From Azohydromonas aeria (GTDB lineage: Bacteria > Pseudomonadota > Gammaproteobacteria > Burkholderiales > Burkholderiaceae_C), in assembly GCF_009760915.1 (NCBI RefSeq), contig NZ_VIDQ01000050.1, positions 1 to 54,502 on the forward strand: a stretch of DNA of 54,502 nt, written 5' to 3'. The position numbers and the translations under genes are program-made. Shown here piece after piece: positions 19,074-29,642 of the stretch. Position 1 is the first letter of the stretch; every line of letters begins with the position of its first letter. The notes below the pieces were generated by a model. That model was not told where the DNA came from, made no database searches, and saw only the letters and a program-made list of their open reading frames with translations.

Positions 19074-19796
19074 ATGCATCCCGCGTTGCTCGTCCTGCTC
19101 TACACCCTGCCGGCGCTGGCAGTGGCCACGGCGGGCGGCGCGTGGGCCGCATGGCGAGCGCCTTCCGAAGCGCTCACGGCGGTCATCCAGCACTTCGCCG
19201 CAGGTATCGTGTTCGCAGCCACCGCGCTGGAACTGCTGCCCAAGGAAAGAACGGAGGCGGCGCTGCCGGTCGTGATCGGCTTTGCGCTGGGCATCGTGCT
19301 GATGCTGCTGGTGCGCCGGCTCTCGGGCGCGATCGAGAAGCGCGAGCAGGCACGCCGCTTCCCTGCGGGCATGCTGGCCGTCACGGCGCTGGACCTGCTC
19401 ATCGACGGGCTGGTGCTGGGCATGGCGTTCGCGGCGGGCGAGAAGGCCGGCATCCTGCTCGCGGTCGCGCTCACGCTGGAGGTGCTGTTTCTGGCGCTGT
19501 CGGTCAGCGCGGCAATGTCCCGCTCGGGTGCGGGACGCGCGGCTGCCTTGGCCGTGGCACCGGCGCTGGCACTGATCCTGTGCGTCGCGGCGGTGCTGGG
19601 GCGGCTGTTCTTCGGCGCCTTGCCGCCATTTGCGTTTGCCGTGCTGCTGGGCATCGGCATCGTCGCGCTGCTGTACCTGGTCACGGAGGAACTGCTGGTC
19701 GAAGCCCACGAGGTGGCCGAGACACCTTGGTCGATCAGCGCCTTCTTCGTCGGCTTCCTGCTGTTCCTCGTCATCGAGATGGCGGTGGAGGCATAG
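19074..19796 (+). CDS. ZIP-superfamily metal transporter
   Basis: A 240-residue integral membrane protein with about eight hydrophobic segments. ZIP-type features include FAAGIVFAATALELLP near residues 42-57, AVTALDLLIDGLVLGMAFAA in TM4 and LYLVTEELLVEAHEVAETPW in TM7. The usual HNxxEG of TM4 is DLLIDG here, so metal-site ligands differ from classical importers. It starts 3 bp after the PII-like stop and is therefore the last gene of the second efflux operon. ZIP proteins usually import zinc-group metals into the cytoplasm, which is unexpected in an export operon; this branch may export, sense or rebalance metal. Confidence 0.8.
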   Translation: MHPALLVLLYTLPALAVATAGGAWAAWRAPSEALTAVIQHFAAGIVFAATALELLPKERTEAALPVVIGFALGIVLMLLVRRLSGAIEKREQARRFPAGMLAVTALDLLIDGLVLGMAFAAGEKAGILLAVALTLEVLFLALSVSAAMSRSGAGRAAALAVAPALALILCVAAVLGRLFFGALPPFAFAVLLGIGIVALLYLVTEELLVEAHEVAETPWSISAFFVGFLLFLVIEMAVEA

Positions 19797-19887
19797 GTGA
19801 GCCGGCGCCAATGCAATCCAACGGCTGTGCCCACAGATGAAGCGCATGGGCCCGCCCATGCCCTCGTCATGAAACCAGGAACCCAGG

Positions 19888-22470
<2,583 letters not shown>

Positions 22471-22501
22471 TTGCACAGCTCCATCAATGGAGGAAGTGAC
22501 C

Positions 22502-22867
22502 GTGTCCATAACCGTGTTCGGCGCTTCGCACCGACCTGCAGCAGTGCTTGCGATCGTCGCCGCTGCGCTGCTTCAAGGCTGCTCGGCCGTTACCGCAGCG
22601 AAAGGCGCCTATGAACAAGGCTGGCGCGAGGCCCGCGTCGTTGATGTCGGCATCGGTGATAAGCCCATTGCAGGTCTCTCGAACGACTGCCGTATGCAGC
22701 CTTCCGCGACCGAGCCGAGGAGATTTGCGCTGTTGTCGTATCGAGAGGGCGCCCAGGGGCTTGCCCACTATGTCGCTGCCGTGCCTCAAGATCAGGCGGT
22801 CAAGGTCGAACGCATCTACCAGGTCAACGTGAAGGACTGCGGTTCCCGGTGGTACCGGGTCCGATAG
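22502..22867 (+). CDS. Small lipoprotein, paralogue of 23029 gene
   Basis: The GTG at 22502 has GGAGG 8 bases upstream and gives 121 residues; an ATG at 22487 overlaps that ribosome site and is less likely. The signal ends in the lipobox LLQGC (lipidated Cys27). The mature part has GAYEQGWREARVVDVGIGDK, two cysteines (SNDCRM and VKDCGS), and ends YQVNVKDCGSRWYRVR. The protein encoded at 23029 shares the same plan and ending (YQVNINDCNSAWYRVR), so this is a diverged tandem pair; the two late cysteines probably form a disulfide. I do not recognise a named family. Its position after czcP suggests an envelope role in metal stress. Confidence 0.72.
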   Translation: MSITVFGASHRPAAVLAIVAAALLQGCSAVTAAKGAYEQGWREARVVDVGIGDKPIAGLSNDCRMQPSATEPRRFALLSYREGAQGLAHYVAAVPQDQAVKVERIYQVNVKDCGSRWYRVR

Positions 22868-23028
22868 CGGGCACGGGCAAGCATCCAGTGGATGCGTGGC
22901 GAGGTGCAGCTCCGAGGCATTGGACCTCAGAGAACACCAGACGACGGAAAGCCTCCCGGGCCTGGTCGCTGTCTCCCGGGCGCCCACGATGTGTTGCGTG
23001 ACCTTGTGCGCCGCCATGGGAGGACTAC

Positions 23029-23400
23029 ATGGGTACGTCCGCTGATTCGAGCCCCTCGCGCTGGCTTGCCATGCTTGGAGCATGCATGGCAGTGGCACTG
23101 CTGCATGGCTGCACGGACCCGCCAGCCCTGAGGGACGCCTTTGACCGTGGATGGCGCCATGCCCGGGTGGTAATAGCCGAAGTCGGTGCAGAGCCAATTC
23201 CGCGCATTGTCAAGGACTGCCGCGCTGAACTCGCCCCCGATGTGCAAGGACGCTTTGCGGTGATCTCGTACAGCGATGGGGGACACCATTTCAACCATCG
23301 CTATGTCGCGCTCGTGCCGCCAGGCTTGGCCATCGACATGGCCGCTGTGTACCAGGTCAACATCAACGACTGCAACTCTGCCTGGTACCGGGTTCGATGA
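23029..23400 (+). CDS. Small lipoprotein, paralogue of 22502 gene
   Basis: A 123-residue lipoprotein with a strong GGAGG site before the ATG. The signal peptide ends LLHGC (lipidated Cys28). The mature segment reads AFDRGWRHARVVIAEVGAEP, then IVKDCRAEL, and ends YQVNINDCNSAWYRVR. The two cysteines and the WYRVR ending align with the gene at 22502, although the DNA between them has diverged and the 161-bp spacer is non-coding. Function unknown. No membrane helix beyond the signal is visible, so it should be anchored by its lipid to one of the envelope membranes. Confidence 0.72.
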   Translation: MGTSADSSPSRWLAMLGACMAVALLHGCTDPPALRDAFDRGWRHARVVIAEVGAEPIPRIVKDCRAELAPDVQGRFAVISYSDGGHHFNHRYVALVPPGLAIDMAAVYQVNINDCNSAWYRVR

Positions 23401-23412
23401 CCACGTACGCGA

Positions 23413-23586
23413 TCATCGCGAAGGGCGTTTGCCTTTTTTCTTTGGGGCCCGGCGCTGTTCCCGGCGCAAACGCTTGCGCGTTTTGTCGCGGATTTGCAAG
23501 TAGGCGCCGTAAGCGATGGCCACGATCAGAGCGATTGCACCGGAAACCAGCAGATATACAAAAGGCCGGTCGTGTGGATCAGACAT
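23413..23586 (-). CDS. Short single-pass membrane protein with basic tail
   Basis: A 57-residue frame starting MSDPHDRPFVYLLVSGAIAL contains one transmembrane helix (FVYLLVSGAIALIVAIAYGA). A strongly basic C-terminus follows (RDKTRKRLRREQRRAPKKKG). The longer frame back to 23775 is rejected because its N-terminal part looks non-coding. The ribosome site is weak (GAAG). It converges on the lipoprotein gene with only 12 bp between the stops. The composition is typical of genuine small inner membrane proteins, but nothing identifies a family. Confidence 0.5.
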   Translation of the reverse strand: MSDPHDRPFVYLLVSGAIALIVAIAYGAYLQIRDKTRKRLRREQRRAPKKKGKRPSR

Positions 23587-24125
23587 TCGTGGATCTTCGC
23601 AACGGCAACGAGAAGGCCAAGTCCCTCGGCTACCAAGGCAAGAGCAGGCATGGCGACACGGAGGATCAATCAAAGGCGTCGGCCCCGACACCAGGGCCTG
23701 CGCAGTGGCCACGTGGCAGTCTACCTTGCGTAGCGGGAACCCAGCGAGACTGGACTGTGACGCGATCGGCGCCATCGGTGCCCGGTCGCTGAAAGTGGCT
23801 GCGTCGCAGCCGCATTACTGGACCAGGGCCGCCCACTAACGATCCATGATCGGGAAGTTTGTTGACTATGCCATCTCCCTTCAGCCTTCGCCGGCTCTGC
23901 GGCGTGCTGGTGTTGGCGCTGGCCGGCACGGCACAGGCGCAGAGCCTGACCGAGCTGTACCAAGCCGCTCGCGGCTTCGACGCTGCGTACCTGAGCGCGC
24001 GCGCACTGGCTGAGTCCGCACCTTACCGCGCCGCGCAAAGCGATGCACTGATGCGGCCCAATGCAGCCCTGTCTGGCAGCGATACGCGCACCGACACCAC
24101 TACCGATGGCCTGTCGCGGGGCGTC

Positions 24126-25263
24126 ATTCCAATACGTCTTCGCTGGTGAAAGAATGGCCGGGCCTGCCATCACGGAGACTGAGCCATGCCTCGAACAGCC
24201 AGCGGTAGTGAAGTGCTGGAGCAGGCGCAACAGGCGCTGCGCGAAGCCAAGACGGTAGAGGAGTTGCGCCAAGCGCAGGCCGTGGTGCTGCCTCTGCTGC
24301 TGGGTGTGTCCATTGAGCAAACGGCTGCGGTGCTTGGGGTGTCGGTGGGCTGGGCGTGTCAGCTGCGCCGGCGCTTCATCAGCGCGGGCCATCTGGTGCC
24401 ACGCAAGCCTGCGCCGCCGCAGGGGCCACGTGCCTACATGAGCCGGGCCGAGGAAGCGGCGTTCCTGGCGCCGTTCATCGACCGCGCCAGCCAGGGGCAG
24501 ATCGTGGTGGCAGCCGAGATCCGCGCTGCGTTCGAGCAGCGCGTGGGCCGGCGCACGGCGCCCTCTACGATCTACTACCTGCTCAAGCGCCACGGCTGGC
24601 GAAAGCTTGCACCCGACCGGGTGCATCCGCAAAGCAGCGCGCCAGCACAAAAGCGCTGGAAAAAAAAGGTTGCCCAGGAAGTTGGCTGAGCTGCAGGCGC
24701 GGCCTTGGCGCGGGGTGCCGGCACATGCCCCGTTGCGCGTGATGTTCCAGGACGAAGCCCGCTTCGGGCGCATCGTGGACATGCGCCGCTGTTGGTGCCC
24801 ACGGCCCTTGCGCCCCGTGTGCCGGGCTATCGTGAGCCGCCAGTACACCTATGCCTACGCCGCGGTGTCGGTCGATGACGGACGACTCGACACGCTGGTG
24901 CTGCCTCACGTCAATGCCGAGTGCATGCAGCTCTTCGTCGATGAGCTCTCCCGGCGCCATCGCAGCGAGCGCGTGGTGCTGGTACTCGATGGCGCGGGCT
25001 GGCACCACCAGGCCGCGCTGCAGTGGCCTCCCAATGTGCGTCCCTTGCAGTTGCCGCCGTACTCGCCTGAGCTCAACCCCGTGGAGCATCTATGGGATGA
25101 GCTGCGCGAGAAGCACTTCCACAACCGCTTCTTCGACACCCTGGAAGAGGTCGAGGAGCACTTGGCTGACGCACTGGCCGGTCTTGAACGCGATGCTCAA
25201 CGCGTTCAGTCCATCACTGCGTGGCCGTGGATCGTTGATTCACTTCCAAATTGAAATTGGAAT
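24126..25263 (+). mobile_element. IS630-family insertion sequence
   Basis: An approximately 1.14-kb element inside the tolC-like gene. ATTCCAAT at 24126-24133 is repeated in inverted form (ATTGGAAT) at 25256-25263, and GTGAA recurs at the same offset inside each end, giving imperfect terminal repeats of about 25 bp. It encodes one transposase split over two frames. The expected TA target duplication of this family is not obvious at these edges (TC on the left, CA on the right), so the exact ends are uncertain by a few bases. Confidence 0.8.
24186..25254 (+). pseudogene. IS630-family DDE transposase split by a frameshift at an A8 run
   Basis: The first frame (24186-24689) encodes an N-terminal helix-turn-helix region (LLLGVSIEQTAAVLGVSVGW) and STIYYLLKRHGWRKLAPD. 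The second frame, continuing from about 24661 to 25254, encodes the catalytic part: FQDEARFGRI (first Asp), LVLDGAGWHHQ (second Asp) and PPYSPELNPVEHLWDELREK (Glu). The switch coincides with eight adenines at 24660-24667: reading seven instead of eight fuses KRWKK to RLPRKLAELQ, giving a normal ~355-residue protein. This may be a decay mutation or transcriptional slippage; some IS630 relatives use two frames. Confidence 0.82.
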
Positions 25264-26469
25264 CAATACCAAGCAGCTGTCCCTCAGCGCACGCCAGCCG
25301 CTGTTCAATCGGGCCAACGCCGTTACCATCGCCCAGTCGCGGCGCAGCCTGGAGGCTTCGCTGGCCGAGCTGCAAGTAGCCGAGCAGGACCTGATCGTAC
25401 GCGTGGCGCAGGCCTATTTCGACGTGCTGTCGGCTCAGGACACGCTGACCACCACGCGCGCGAACCAGACCGCCATCGCCGAGCAGTTGGCCGCGGCCAA
25501 GCGCGGCTTCACACTCGGCACCGCCACCATCACCGACACGCGCGAGGCGCAGGCGCGCTACGACCTCGCTAGGGCACAGGAGATCGCTGCCGAGAACGAC
25601 CTGCGCACCAAGCGCGACGCGCTGGACCAGCTTGTGGGCCGCAGCAGAGTGCAGCCGCAGCCGCTGCGCCAGCCTGTGCAGTTGCCCGACGTGCTCGCGC
25701 CCGAGTGGATCGAGCCCTGGATCGACGCGAGCAGCATGCTGAACCCGCAGGTGCAGCGCGCGCAACAGGCGCTGGAAGTCGCACAGTTGGAGACTGAGAA
25801 GGCCCGCGCCGGCCACCTCCCTACGGTCGATCTGGTGGGATCGGTTTCGCGCGTTCAGACGCAAGTGAATTCCCGCAGCGCCACCCTGGGCCTGCAACTC
25901 AACTTGCCGCTGTACGCTGGCGAAGCGATCCAGAACCGTATTCAGGAAACGCTGCACCTGCAGGACAAGGCCCGCAACGATCTTGATTAGCGCAACGAAG
26001 TGCCGCGCTGACCACGCGCCAGCTGTGGGCCACCGTGCAGGCGGGCCGTGCGCAGATCCAGGCGCTGGAAGCGGCCGAATCCTCCAGCCGCCTGGCACTG
26101 GAAGCGACACAGATGGGTTACCGCGTGGGTGTGCGCGTCAACCTGGACGTGCTCAACGCCCAAACCCAGCTCTACACCACGCAACGCGACCTCGCTCGCG
26201 CGCGCTACGAACTCCTGCTCAACGCCCTGCGGCTGCGCCAGGCCGCCGGACTGCTGGAGCCCGGCGACCTGCAGCCGGTGGAAACAATGCTGGTGCGGTG
26301 AGGCTGGCGCGCTGCGCAGTTCCGAGCTCAAGTGCCGCTACATCAAGCCCACGACAACCAACACGGGGCTTACCATTTCAGCTGACTTCCATGACGATCC
26401 CGGCACGGATCGCGCGGCCGGTGCTCCCGTTGTGCCGAGCTCACTTACCTGGGCAACGGTCTACAGCTC

Positions 26470-26737
26470 GCTGGCTCAATGTGCTTGTCCAGCAGCGCGT
26501 TGACCTCGGCACAGTTGTCCTGTGGCGCGTCCATGTAGCACAGCAGCTCCCGGAGCTCGCCGAGCGTCATGTCCAGCTTGCGGCAGTGCCGCACGAAGGC
26601 CAGCCGCTGCACGTGTTCGAGGCCGTAGATGCGGTAGTTGCTTGCCGTACGGGCGGCGGCAGCAGGCCCTCGTGTTCGTAGAAGCGAATGCTCTCCACGG
26701 CCGTTCCTGTCTGGCTGGCCAGCTCACCGATCTCCAT
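26470..26737 (-). pseudogene. pbrR: pbrR-like MerR-family regulator remnant
   Basis: On the minus strand the start at 26737 encodes MEIGELASQTGTAVESIRFY and EHEGLLPPPV, a MerR-family DNA-binding domain. A one-base loss within the run of C near 26650 moves the frame; the continuation reads RTASNYRIYGLEHVQRLAFV and then NCAEVNALLDKHIEP, the PbrR/CadR metal-binding helix with its first Cys. The similarity stops there, so the two C-terminal cysteines are lost. With frameshift and truncation it cannot make a functional regulator. It is divergent from pbrT across an intact MerR-type promoter, the standard pbrR-pbrT layout. Confidence 0.85.
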
Positions 26738-26770
26738 GATCTGGCCCAAGCAAGAAAAAACCACGACCGC

Positions 26771-26801
26771 TTGACTCTATACCTGCTACAGGGTTTTCAA
26801 T
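26771..26801 (+). promoter_or_regulatory. PbrR-type promoter/operator of pbrT
   Basis: TTGACT (26771-26776) and TTCAAT (26796-26801) are separated by 19 bp, the over-long spacing of MerR-activated promoters. The spacer holds the dyad ACTCT...AGGGT (26774-26794). The pbrA promoter at 29586-29616 has identical hexamers and spacing. The pbrT start lies about 25 bp downstream. Confidence 0.85.
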
Positions 26802-26825
26802 GACGGAGAACGAGAATCATTTCCG

Positions 26826-28769
26826 ATGAAACCGATGATGACGCGAATTCTTGGTGCCCTGCTGGCGTTGTGCCTCATGGCCCTTCCTGCGCTGGCCCAG
26901 CAGACAACGTCCGAAGCCGCGGTGCGGCAGGTGTGGCAACTGCTGGACTACGTGGGCGTGGACTATGGAGGCGCCGTTGCCGGCGGCAAGGTGGTCAGCG
27001 AGACGGAGTACACCGAAATGCGCGAGTTCGCGGCCAATGCGCTGCGCCAGGCGCAGAACCTGCCGGACAGCAGCGCGCGGCAGCGGCTGGTGGAGGCGGT
27101 GGCGGGATTGCGCGATGCCGTCGAGCGACACGCCGACAGCACGGAAGTGGCCAAGCTGGCGCGGCAGGCCGGTGAGCTGCTGCTGGCGGCGTATCCGGTA
27201 CCCGTGGCACCAAAGGCGCTGCCAGACCTGCAGCGGGGTGCCGCGCTGTACCAGGCGCAGTGTGCCGGCTGCCACGGGACGAGTGGAGGCGGGGACGGTC
27301 CGTTGGCCGCCCGGCTGGACCCCAAGCCCGTGGCCTTCACCGATCGCGAGCGCGCTGGCTCCCGAAGCGTGCTGGCGCTCTACCAGATCGTCACGCAGGG
27401 CGTGGCCGGTACCGCCATGCCGGACTTCGCCAGCCTGCCCGAGGCGGATCGCTGGGCGCTGGCCTTCTACACCGGCACCCTCTCGCACGACACGGCCATG
27501 CGCGAGCGCGGCGCAGCGCTTTGGAAAAGCTCGCAGGCGGCCCGGACGCAATTCGGCGACCTCGCCGCAGTCACCACGCTGACCGAGGGCACTGCGGCCA
27601 CGGCCCTGGGCGCCGATGACGCCCGGGACGTGACGGCCTACCTGCGCGCGCATCCCGAGGCGGTGTCCGCGGGCAAGCCGGCAGGCCTGGCGCTGGCGCG
27701 CTCGCAGCTGCAGCGCAGCGTGGAAGCAGCACGTGCGGGCGACATGTCGGCGGCGACGCAGCTGGGACTGTCGGCGTACCTGGACGGATTCGAGCCGATC
27801 GAGCCCACGCTGTCCGCTCGCAACAAGCCGCTGATGGCCCAGGTCGAGGCACGGATGCTGGCCTACCGCGCGGCGCTGGCCGCGGGTGACGTCGGCAAGG
27901 CGGCTGCGGTGGCCCAGCAGCTCGACGCGGTGTTCGCGCAGGTGGAGGCCGAGCTCGGTGCAGGCGCGGCAGACGCCTCGACGACCTTCCTGGGCGCGCT
28001 GACGATCCTGCTGCGCGAGGGCGTCGAAGCGCTGCTGGTCATCGTGGGCATGCTGGCCTTCCTGCGCAAGGCGCAGCGCCCCGATGTCGTGCGGCATGTG
28101 CATGCGGGCTGGATCGCCGCGCTGGCAGCCGGCGGCGCGACCTGGGCCGTGGCCACCTACGTGGTGGGCATCAGCGGCGCGAGCCGCGAGGTGACGGAAG
28201 GCTTGTCGTCGCTGTTCGCCGCCCTCGTGCTGCTGGGGGTCGGGCTGTGGATGCACCAGAAGAGCAGTGCCGGGCGCTGGCAGGCCTACCTCAAGGACAA
28301 GCTGTCGTCCGCGATGTCGCGCCGTTCGGCCTGGGCGCTGTTCGCACTGGCCTTCGTCGCGGTGTACCGTGAAGTCTTCGAGACGGTGCTGTTCTACTCG
28401 GCGCTGGCAGCCGAGGGCAACGGCGGCGCGTTGCTTGCGGGCTTGGTCACGGGCGTCGCCATCCTTGGTGTCATCGCCTGGGTGTTGCTGCGCACCAGCT
28501 CCCGCATGCCGATCGGCAAGTTCTTCTCGATCAGCTCGATCCTGGTGGCGGCGCTGGCCGTGGTGCTGGCGGGCAAGGGCGTGGCGGCCCTGCAGGAGGC
28601 GGGATGGGTCTCCGTCAGCCCCATCGCGTTGCCGCGTGTGGAGGTGCTGGGCATGTTCCCGACCGCGCAGACGATGGCCGCCCAGGCCATCGTGCTGGCC
28701 ATCGCGCTGGCCGGCTTCTGGCTCAACACCACGGGAGGCCGCCGGGTACGCGCACCCAGTGGCGTCTGA
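26826..28769 (+). CDS. pbrT: PbrT-type FTR1-family lead/iron permease with cytochrome c domain
   Basis: A 647-residue protein. After a signal peptide (LGALLALCLMALPALA) comes a periplasmic region with a c-type heme site Cys146-Ala-Gly-Cys149-His150 (AQCAGCHGTSGGGDG). An FTR1-family permease domain with seven membrane helices follows. The two REXXE metal-binding motifs are Arg397-Glu-Gly-Val-Glu401 and Arg515-Glu-Val-Phe-Glu519. This heme-plus-permease layout is that of PbrT, reported as a lead uptake protein in the Cupriavidus pbr operon; relatives carry iron. It faces the pbrR remnant across a MerR-type promoter. Uptake combined with the PbrA exporter would allow lead to be moved and sequestered. 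Confidence 0.92.
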   Translation: MKPMMTRILGALLALCLMALPALAQQTTSEAAVRQVWQLLDYVGVDYGGAVAGGKVVSETEYTEMREFAANALRQAQNLPDSSARQRLVEAVAGLRDAVERHADSTEVAKLARQAGELLLAAYPVPVAPKALPDLQRGAALYQAQCAGCHGTSGGGDGPLAARLDPKPVAFTDRERAGSRSVLALYQIVTQGVAGTAMPDFASLPEADRWALAFYTGTLSHDTAMRERGAALWKSSQAARTQFGDLAAVTTLTEGTAATALGADDARDVTAYLRAHPEAVSAGKPAGLALARSQLQRSVEAARAGDMSAATQLGLSAYLDGFEPIEPTLSARNKPLMAQVEARMLAYRAALAAGDVGKAAAVAQQLDAVFAQVEAELGAGAADASTTFLGALTILLREGVEALLVIVGMLAFLRKAQRPDVVRHVHAGWIAALAAGGATWAVATYVVGISGASREVTEGLSSLFAALVLLGVGLWMHQKSSAGRWQAYLKDKLSSAMSRRSAWALFALAFVAVYREVFETVLFYSALAAEGNGGALLAGLVTGVAILGVIAWVLLRTSSRMPIGKFFSISSILVAALAVVLAGKGVAALQEAGWVSVSPIALPRVEVLGMFPTAQTMAAQAIVLAIALAGFWLNTTGGRRVRAPSGV

Positions 28770-28846
28770 CGCGTAGGGCGGTTGCCTGGCCGTGGCGCAG
28801 TTCACGGCCTCGCCGCAGGCTGGGGCCAGCGGCGGCCCCGGTGCGT

Positions 28847-29386
28847 TTACTTCGCAGGCGGTGGCGCCTGGTTCATCCACTGCTGATGCCACATCATGTG
28901 GTCCATCATCATCTGCTGCATCGGCATGTACCGGTCCATCATGTACTGGCGCTGCTTCATCTGCTCCGGCGTCAGGCTGGAGTAGTAGCCCTGCATGTGG
29001 TTCCAGCCCATCATCGGGCCACCCATCATCCCTTGGTTGCCCATCATCTGGCCTGCGCCGCCCGTGCAGCAGGCCATGGCTCCGCCGGGGCCCCACATCG
29101 AGTGCATCGCGGACATCGCGGCCTGCATGCTGCTCCAGTGTTCCTGCAGCAGCCTTTGACGTTCCTGGGGATCCTGCGTGGCGCGCATGCGATCCATCTG
29201 CGCCTGCATCTTGCGCATTTGCTCCTGTGCCTGTGCGAACTGCCTGTCGAATTCGGCCGGGTTGGGGGCGGCAGGCTGGGCCTGCGCAGCGCTGCCTGTA
29301 GTGCCTGGGGTACTGGCCTGTTGCTGGGCGCATGCGGGCAGGACCAGCGCTGCGGCAACAGCCAGCGCAACAAAGCTTTTCGACAT
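28847..29386 (-). CDS. Met-rich periplasmic lipoprotein
   Basis: A 179-residue lipoprotein. The start at 29386 is chosen because it begins with a lipoprotein signal (SFVALAVAAALVLPAC, lipidated Cys19) and has CGGAG upstream; the longer frame to 29572 is rejected. A central helix (EFDRQFAQAQEQMRKMQAQM and on) could form a coiled coil. The C-terminal half is extremely rich in Met, with some His, Cys and Trp (MMGNQGMMGGPMMGWNHMQG; MMMDHMMWHQQWM). Met clusters of this type bind soft metals such as Cu(I), Ag(I) or possibly Pb. It lies on the opposite strand between pbrT and pbrA and is probably a periplasmic metal sink. No characterised homologue is recognised. Confidence 0.78.
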   Translation of the reverse strand: MSKSFVALAVAAALVLPACAQQQASTPGTTGSAAQAQPAAPNPAEFDRQFAQAQEQMRKMQAQMDRMRATQDPQERQRLLQEHWSSMQAAMSAMHSMWGPGGAMACCTGGAGQMMGNQGMMGGPMMGWNHMQGYYSSLTPEQMKQRQYMMDRYMPMQQMMMDHMMWHQQWMNQAPPPAK

Positions 29387-29585
29387 GCTCGGCTCCGGGT
29401 TCAAAGCGATGGCAGCCATGAACGAGGCCAGTACCGCTGCGACAACGTAGATGGCTGACCCGATTCTTTTCCTGCGCGGCCCGTGCGGGTTGATCCTGCT
29501 CAATTGCTTGACATCTCCAGTCCCCGGTAGGTCCATCGCTTCTTGGGTTGCCCCTGCCTTGCCAAAGGGCACGGCTGCATGCCGT

Positions 29586-29616
29586 TTGACTCTGTAGCCG
29601 CTTCATGGTTTTCAAT
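29586..29616 (+). promoter_or_regulatory. PbrR-type promoter/operator of pbrA
   Basis: TTGACT (29586-29591) and TTCAAT (29611-29616) with a 19-bp spacer repeat the pbrT promoter exactly in its hexamers. The operator core begins ACTCTGTAG and ends ATGGT, a weaker dyad than at pbrT (15 of 21 positions shared). It lies 27 bp before the pbrA ATG. A MerR-family activator must act in trans, since the adjacent pbrR is broken. Confidence 0.8.
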
Positions 29617-29642
29617 ACCGTGAAACCCGGACAAGAGTGCCC

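Larger units (their letters stand above)
23868..26301 (+). pseudogene. TolC-family outer membrane protein gene, disrupted by an IS and point lesions
   Basis: The 5' part (23868-24125) encodes a signal peptide (LCGVLVLALAGTAQA) and LTELYQAARGFDAAYLSARA, typical of TolC-like type I secretion or efflux channels. An IS630-family element (24126-25263) interrupts it. The reading continues at 25264 (NTKQLSLSARQPLFNRANAV ... LGLQLNLPLYAGEAIQ) until TAG at 25988, where GAG would be expected. A one-base insertion then shifts the frame near 25999-26003, and the family ending resumes (AGRAQIQALEAAESSSRLAL ... LVR) to 26301. Three lesions make it clearly inactive. An intact version would be about 430 residues. 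It differs from both CzcC proteins, being nearer to TolC itself. Confidence 0.88.

Noticed and set aside
19845..19860. Small hairpin CATGGGC-CC-GCCCATG-type before czcP
   Set aside because: Too short, not followed by a U-tract and not repeated; could be chance in G+C-rich DNA.
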